The notes beneath the pieces are model-generated. The model was not told the DNA's origin and did not search any database. It saw nothing but the letters and a program-made list of their open reading frames with translations. Both the position numbers and the translations under genes were made by a program. A stretch of 64,000 bases of DNA, taken from the NCBI RefSeq assembly GCF_003369915.1, contig NC_046673.1, forward strand, positions 21,567,718 to 21,631,717, given 5' to 3'. This document shows, piece by piece, positions 58,070-64,000 of this stretch. The DNA comes from Drosophila miranda (Eukaryota; Arthropoda; Insecta; Diptera; Drosophilidae). Positions within the stretch are counted from its first letter, which is position 1. Each line of letters begins with the position of its first letter.

Positions 58070-61000
58070 TTATGAGGGGAGTTATACGGAAGTATGCTTG
58101 TACATACTTATACCCTGTAATCCATTGTCGCCCTTAACCTCCTCTCTGGCTACAGGCCTCGCAGGCAATCACTCATCGCAATCGCAATCTCCTTGACCCG
58201 CTGCCAAATCATATTTCTCCATTCTACCCCGTATATGAATTATGTGTGGCAAAAAATGAATTTCCCTGGGTTAACAAGATGTTTATAAAAATGGAAACGC
58301 CACCCGCAAGGACACGCACAACGTCGGAAAGGGTGGGGGTGGGTGGAAGGGGAGTGGGAATGGGAATGGGAGATGGGAGATGGTGCTGGTGGTGCCATTA
58401 GACAACGCATTAATCTAATCATATGAGTTCATACGAGACTGGCTCAGAAATCATGGTCTTGCCCAAAAAATCATGAACTCAAAAATGGTTATGCCACGCC
58501 CCATTCAGCCCTAAAATACACACACACACACACACACACACAACACACACACAAGTACACAACCAAAGACATTTGCAAGTTGATTTATAAGCGCGCTGAT
58601 GTCAGTTACGTGCAAAATGGCAGCAAGTTTTTTGTGCCTGCCCCACGCACGCACTCAATAAGGTTACGAGCAACGGAAGCGTGGGGGGGCGGAAAGGGGG
58701 GTGAGTAGTGGGTGGTGGCTGGGAGCTTGCCTGCGTGCTTTTGTGCTCAGGTTACAACCAAGGGGAGGGTGGGGTTGTGTAGGGCAGAAGAGGAGTTCTT
58801 GAAGAGGATTTGGCAAAGGTACGCCGATCCCGGCGCCTCCCTTCTCCTGGCACTGCGCAAATTGCTTGCAACACTTTTTGTGCCATTCACCCCCTGCCTT
58901 TGCCTTGGCTTTTATAAATCGCTTAGACATGCCCAGGCCCCCAGCCCCCCATCCCACCACTCTCAGCTCTTCAGCTCAACCCTCCCCACCGCTCACCCTT
59001 CTCTTGATAACAACAGCAAGTGGTGGCGACAACTCGAGTCAAAAGAAGCCCGAAAAACAGGAAGCTCGGGAGCTGTAGCTGGAGATGCAGATGGAGATGG
59101 AGATGGAGTTGGGATGGGATGGGGCCCTTCCATCTACTTGTGGGGCTACTGGCGCCACTCAAAACACATCCATCAGCAGCGTATTTGTATGAGAGTGGAA
59201 AAAGGTTAAAGGTGTTTTCCCTCCGCATCTCTCACGGCTCTCTGCCATTGTAGCTCCTCCTAATTGTCAGGACTCTGCTACTGCTGCTGATGCGCCTGAT
59301 CCTTCGACTGGGGCATGCTTTTGTGTGCGCGTCACGGGTAATGAAGATAATTGCTGCTAAGCGGATACGGGCGGATTTCTGAGACACCTCCACACAGCCC
59401 AGTCCGCCCCAGTGTTGGAAAAAGGGAAAGAAAAACTTACACTCTTTCATGTCGGCTACTGCTGCTGGATTTTCGGCACGAGAGTAATCCTTAAGGAGGC
59501 AAAATATGTGCGGCATTTGTGGGGAATACTCGTACATTTCAGATTAATATTCATTTCTCAAATTGCTAATCAAAATTAAATTTGTTACACAGCATTAAAT
59601 CGTTTTTTGGCAATTACAATTGAATTTATTTTAATTTCCAATTCAGTTACTAGTTTCGATTGCATTTAATTGTTGCCAATGATTTTCTCATCAAATTATA
59701 TTCAATTATGGTTTCAAATTATGTATGTATATTTCAGACTCAATTCCAATTTGATTTCAATAATTAAATGCATTTAACGATATGTGCAATTTCATCTATT
59801 GAATAATGAGCGATTGAACCAGAGGTCGGTCGTCAATTGTTAATCTCAGTCTCAATCATTCCATAAAAGAAGTTCGCATTGTCCACAAGAAATTTCACAA
59901 TTTGAATGTTTCTCCGGAAAGATAGAAGGTTCTTCGGAGATTGATCTATGGATCGCTTGATAACTTTACGAGTAAGAATTAATGATCCGATTAGCTTTAC
60001 TTAAATCTATTTAAAACGGGTCCAGCAATACAAATAATTTGTTGAGTTCTTTTGGTGGCATCTCCTTTAAAGACAATATTTTCAGTCTTGGGCTTCTGTT
60101 TGGTTCCCCCAATTCTCACTCTCTGCATTATTATTTTAGTCCGTTTTTTTTTAGTCGTTTACTCATTTTGCTATTTTTAATTTGCCCAGAAAGTCCCTCA
60201 TCCCCTGGCTGGGGGTCTGGTTGCTTTGGCGGAGGGCATAGGACGCCAGAGAGGGAGAGAGAGTGAGGGGGAAAGCGACTTGCATTAATTAAATTCTTTC
60301 AGCTGTTAAAAGGTGTCGACTCTTCTGGCTGGTGCTGGTGCTGCTGCTGCTGCTGCTCCTGCTGGTGGTACGACGGGTACTCGTGTTAATTGTTGGTGTG
60401 TCATAGAAGGAGTAGGAGGAGGGGCAGCATCTGGCTAATTGGTAAATGCTTTAAAGTGCCGGGTGGCTAACGAGGCGTATGCGTAATAAGAACAAAAGTG
60501 GCAAGGGGGATGTGAAAAGTGGAATGTGGGGAACTGGACTCCAAGGTATCCTCCTGATCTCCACTTTAGGTATTTGCCATCATTAATGACAGACGCCAAC
60601 ATTTATGACAAACAGATTGGGGGCGGCGCGGCGGATTATACATACATACATATGTAACAGGTAATTGTTTTTCTCCTGCTGTATAAATTTCCTGTCCATT
60701 TTTCTACTTTATTTTTTGCTTCATTTGTCTCGCTGTTTTTCGGGTTTTCTGCTTCTCTCGTTTGTTGGCATAAATTTATTGTGGCTCTCCCGTCCTGCCC
60801 CAACGCATTTGCATAAATATTTTAATTTGCATTTCAACGAACACGAAACATGAACCTGGGTGCCCCATCCGCTACGGCGACTGCGACTGCCCACCCTTCT
60901 GCCATGCCATGTAAGGCATATAATCGTATAAAGGTTAGTAGAGAAAGCTCTCCTGTATATACGACGGTGTTTACTTCATTGTTTCGGCGTTTTTTTGGCG

Positions 61001-62370
61001 CAGAAAGATAGAAAAGAAAAAATAATAATCAATAAGAAATAGATATGTAGATGTGTAGATGTGGGGGGCTTAATTCTATTCATCTCCCCAGAATAGTTGT
61101 TGTTCCATTTAATTCGATATTTGTATGCAAATTTGATCAAAAAGGAACAAAAATAATAAGAATTACTTTCCCATCAGACGCGCATTTATGAAAATTATAT
61201 TTCCTTTGTACGTAGCATTTTTAAATATTTTTTGCTGGTTTGAATTTGTTTTGAATTAATTGAGTGCCTATTGTCTATTCTTTAGGGTATTTTCAGCTCA
61301 AAGAACTACATGTTTCAATATTGATTCATTTGCTGTTGGTCCCGTGTGTGGCTTTAAAGTCGCATAAGTCCAACTAAGATCGGTTGTAGCCTTGTAGAGA
61401 CGCAAAACTTTGCAGATTCTTATCATATCAAGAGCCTTTCCCCTAATAGAACAAGGAAAAACAGAGAGAGTGCAGGGCCACAAAGAAAAAACTAAGCAAA
61501 CAGAGAGGCAGAGGTACTGGAAAATATGTTTTCATTTTCCCCCCGTATATATACGGCCATCCACACACGAACACACGCTCGAAGGTTGTGCATAGGGAAA
61601 ACTTTCCATTTCAAAATATTTTCTTAGCCAGCTTTTCAATGTTGGCGCTTCTATGGGCACAAGGGCAGGTCCAGGACAGGCCGAGTTGGAGGAGATGTAG
61701 AAGGACTATTGCCAAACAAGAGGAATTTTTCGGTGCCTTCCTACTCCTACTTTATTGTGTGTGTGCTCTGGGAAAAACAAGTCTTGTCGTGGTCCTGGTC
61801 TTGGGTCTCGTTCTGATTCTGTCGCATGCATCTGTTTGTGGAATAAGCCAGACAAAAAGGAGGAGGCTTTTGTAATATGGTAAATTTGTTAGCTGGCATT
61901 TCATCGGACATCGTAGGGAGATAAGGGGCCACAAAGTCCTGACAACAGATCAATAATTGAATATGCATAGCATTGCACGCACAACGAGGCGTCTACTTGA
62001 TGCCCTGAACAATTGCAGCAAATTAACGCAATTAATGTATGCCGAAGGGGAACAACGAAAAATACTCAAAATGAGATGCACGAAGAAGTTGAAATGAAGA
62101 AAAGTGTTGTGTAAACATCGGCGGAGGAACAGTAGGAGCACGGTTGATTGGTGTGGGCGCTCCGGCCAAAAACAAGCAGGAGTAATTGGGGAAAAATATA
62201 ATTGTCACCGCAACAAAAGCGTGAGACAACAGTCAACAATGTTGATAAATTTTATTTATTCACACAAGTTCATTAAAAACAGTTCGACAGATATTTGTAA
62301 TACCATCGAGAAAAATTGCATATATTGGTGACTACTGTTTCTGGTGCTTTCTCGATCTTCTGCCGATCCT
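58070..62370. other. Gene-free region
   Basis: No supportable exon. It holds a CA repeat (about 58517-58542), GGAGAT hexamers (59081-59108), an AT-rich block (59561-59790), a T-rich stretch near 60138-60160 and a GCT triplet run near 60338-60356. Remaining open frames are short and lack domains. Confidence 0.5.
59561..59790. other. AT-rich block with repeated CAATT/AATTG words
   Basis: About 230 bp of strongly AT-rich DNA, in which CAATT, AATTG and TTAAAT-like words recur at short intervals without being an exact tandem repeat. It could be a matrix-attachment type sequence or a cluster of homeodomain sites (TAATT). Confidence 0.45.
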
Positions 62371-62382
62371 TTAAACTTGAAC

Positions 62383-62571
62383 TCAATCATAAACAATTAA
62401 TGCCACAATTTGTTGCCCAAAGTTATGGAACAAAAGAGGATCAACCAAAGCTATTGATAATGTACCCCAGATATTCAGCAATAAAATAACCACAAAAATT
62501 AAAAAAAAAACTAAGCCTATAAATCGCACAATTTTTACCACAGTAAAATTTAGAGGCCACACAAATTCCAT
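62383..62571 (-). CDS. Possible 62-residue membrane microprotein
   Basis: The ORF starts MEFVWPLNFTVVKIVRF and is dominated by one long hydrophobic stretch at about residues 10-43, ending FGQQIVALIVYD. Two overlapping AATAAA signals on the minus strand (62251-62260) lie about 125 nt beyond the stop, as expected of a small transcript. No family is recognised, and AT-rich noncoding DNA can produce such hydrophobic frames by chance, so this is only a candidate. Confidence 0.3.
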   Translation of the reverse strand: MEFVWPLNFTVVKIVRFIGLVFFLIFVVILLLNIWGTLSIALVDPLLFHNFGQQIVALIVYD

Positions 62572-62599
62572 TGCTGTGGCAGAGCTGTGGCCCCCTCAA

Positions 62600-64000
62600 A
62601 GCTCAGGCATAATTCAATCAAACGAGTTGCATGCCCTATTGTGGAAATGCCCAGTGGGGCCGAATGGCTTTATTAGCCACACACAAAAACAGAACCCCAG
62701 AGCCTATCTATCTCTCTCTAGCTAGGCTGTAGAGTTCATAAAAAAGCACACATAGAAATGGCCATCAAATTTGAAGATTTTATGTGGCAAAATGCCTTTC
62801 ATCCCATCCCATCTCATCGCGGCCCATTTCACAGACCTTCCTTTTTCCTTGGTCTGTAGTATACGTATATCGATGGATAATATATTTATATTTAAATAAC
62901 ACTTCATCATGTCGACGCTGCGTATGCGTAATATTGTTTGCTTTCATGTTTTTCGCCCCAAAGAGAAAAGCCCAAGGAGGAGCCCAAGGAGTGGCATAGA
63001 CTTATAAATAAACTTGATCCATTGCCCCCACACACACACAAAACCAGAAGACAGAAGCCTGAGAGACACAGCAGAGATGAGGGGCCGGACAGGGGTAGGG
63101 CTACAATTTGTGCCTTGGCTGTCGAGTGCGATAAATTTGGGCTTATGATTTTATCCCTTTTTACAGCCCTTCAACCTCGCGATGCCGCACGCGAGAGCAG
63201 CAGCGGCAGCAACTTCCAAGTCAATTCCTCAGTTTCATTTTCGTTTCTCGTTCATTCTCCATTTCCATTTCCACTGCTGGAAGGGGTCCTGGTGTCCTGG
63301 GGTCCTGGGGTTCTCCCGGCTCCGCTCATGCATGAAACAGCGCTTCAGGAACAGACAAAACCGAGCGACAGCGCATTGTGTCTGTGGCTGAACTGAACTG
63401 AAGAATAAATAAACTACAACAATCGGAGCGGAGGCAAGTCAAGCAAATTACACATACAAACGACAAGAAATAAGTTTATTCTGTTAGGTTTTTGGCCACT
63501 AAATAGGGCCTCGGCCGCAAAACTGCAGGCGAAAGCGAAACTTTTCAGAATTACATGCATAAATAACCCGCCAACGGAAACCGCCACATAATAGAAAAGA
63601 ATAGAATTAACGCAAAAAAAAAATATATATATATATTTATATATATATCCCCGTACAACAAAAAAAAACAAAAAAAAGAAGCGAACGGATATTCGATATG
63701 CTAGACCCAGGCATGGGCCTAGGTCCTTAGGTCCTGGAGAGTGGCTCGGAATTGCTTCCTTTGAGATTAACTCAAGTGGAAGGGCAACTTTGTGGATGGA
63801 ATTATCTCTTATGAAGATGTAATTGATAAATGGGATGAGAATGAGAATGGGCACTCGGATAGGTATGGGGATGGGTCCGTCGATGCCGATGCGTATGGAA
63901 ATGCGATCAGGTCTTTTCTCTGCTGCTCTCAGACTTTTCGACTTTTGTGCTACAAGAATACTCCTAACCAGAACCACGAGTACTTGCACTTTTCCATACA
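62600..64000. other. Right-end noncoding sequence
   Basis: No supportable gene. It holds a poly(A)/(AT)n tract at about 63619-63648, an A-rich patch at 63660-63680, and GGAATG/GAGAAT hexamer-like sequence near 63835-63880. The long minus-strand frame at 63414-63989 is low-complexity and is not called. Confidence 0.5.

Noticed and set aside
63414..63989. 191-codon minus-strand frame
   Set aside because: Crosses (AT)n and poly(A) tracts, giving Tyr-Ile and Phe runs; no family similarity seen.
1..64000. CRISPR arrays, bacterial operons or integrated prophage
   Set aside because: Introns, eukaryotic promoters, poly(A) signals and fly genes show this is insect nuclear DNA; no spaced direct-repeat arrays were seen.

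Overview
The window is animal nuclear DNA, almost certainly from a Drosophila, and the repeats point to the obscura group (pseudoobscura, miranda, subobscura relatives). The evidence is genes with 57-77 bp introns, ATCGAT/TATCGATA (DRE) and Inr/DPE promoters, dense short tandem repeats, and a DINE-1/SGM-type Helitron relic. A prune (pn) orthologue and a Klf15-like gene, both X-linked in D. melanogaster, suggest X chromosome (Muller A). This placement is inference; no species assignment was computed.

Layout. 1-7.7 kb: gene-free, rich in microsatellites. 7.8-9.2 kb (-): intronless SLC17-type 12-TM transporter. 11.2-11.6 kb (+): small LysM-domain protein. 11.7-21.5 kb: gene-free. 21.7-22.7 kb (+): Klf15-like three-zinc-finger factor, with a decayed repeat just 3' of it. 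22.9-31.4 kb: gene-free, with several long GA arrays. 31.4-35.6 kb: DINE-1-like element, then two divergent tandem microprotein genes (32.5 and 35.3 kb, +) that flank a decayed MITE-like repeat and a CTCF/PHO/GAGA-like cluster. 35.6-44.4 kb: gene-free. 44.4-45.6 kb (+): small PET117-like gene with a four-ATCGAT promoter, followed by coding-like but broken sequence. 47.4-48.0 kb (-): frameshifted, truncated DEAD-box (Yb/TDRD12-like) fragment with its own DRE-type promoter. 52.5-53.2 kb (+): Inr+DPE promoter and a noncoding first exon whose gene body is not visible. 53.5-53.85 kb: three related hairpins. 54.1-55.5 kb (-): multi-exon divergent TFIIH p34 (Tfb4)-like gene. 56.5-58.1 kb (+): two-exon prune. 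58.1-64 kb: mostly noncoding, with one possible 62-residue membrane ORF.

The genes do not form one pathway. The most unusual items are the tandem microprotein pair with matching upstream blocks, the hairpin triad with compensating stem changes, the prune copy whose DHH motif reads NHH, the divergent Tfb4-like gene, and the broken piRNA-type helicase fragment. Protein identities come from recognising motifs by eye; no database search was run.
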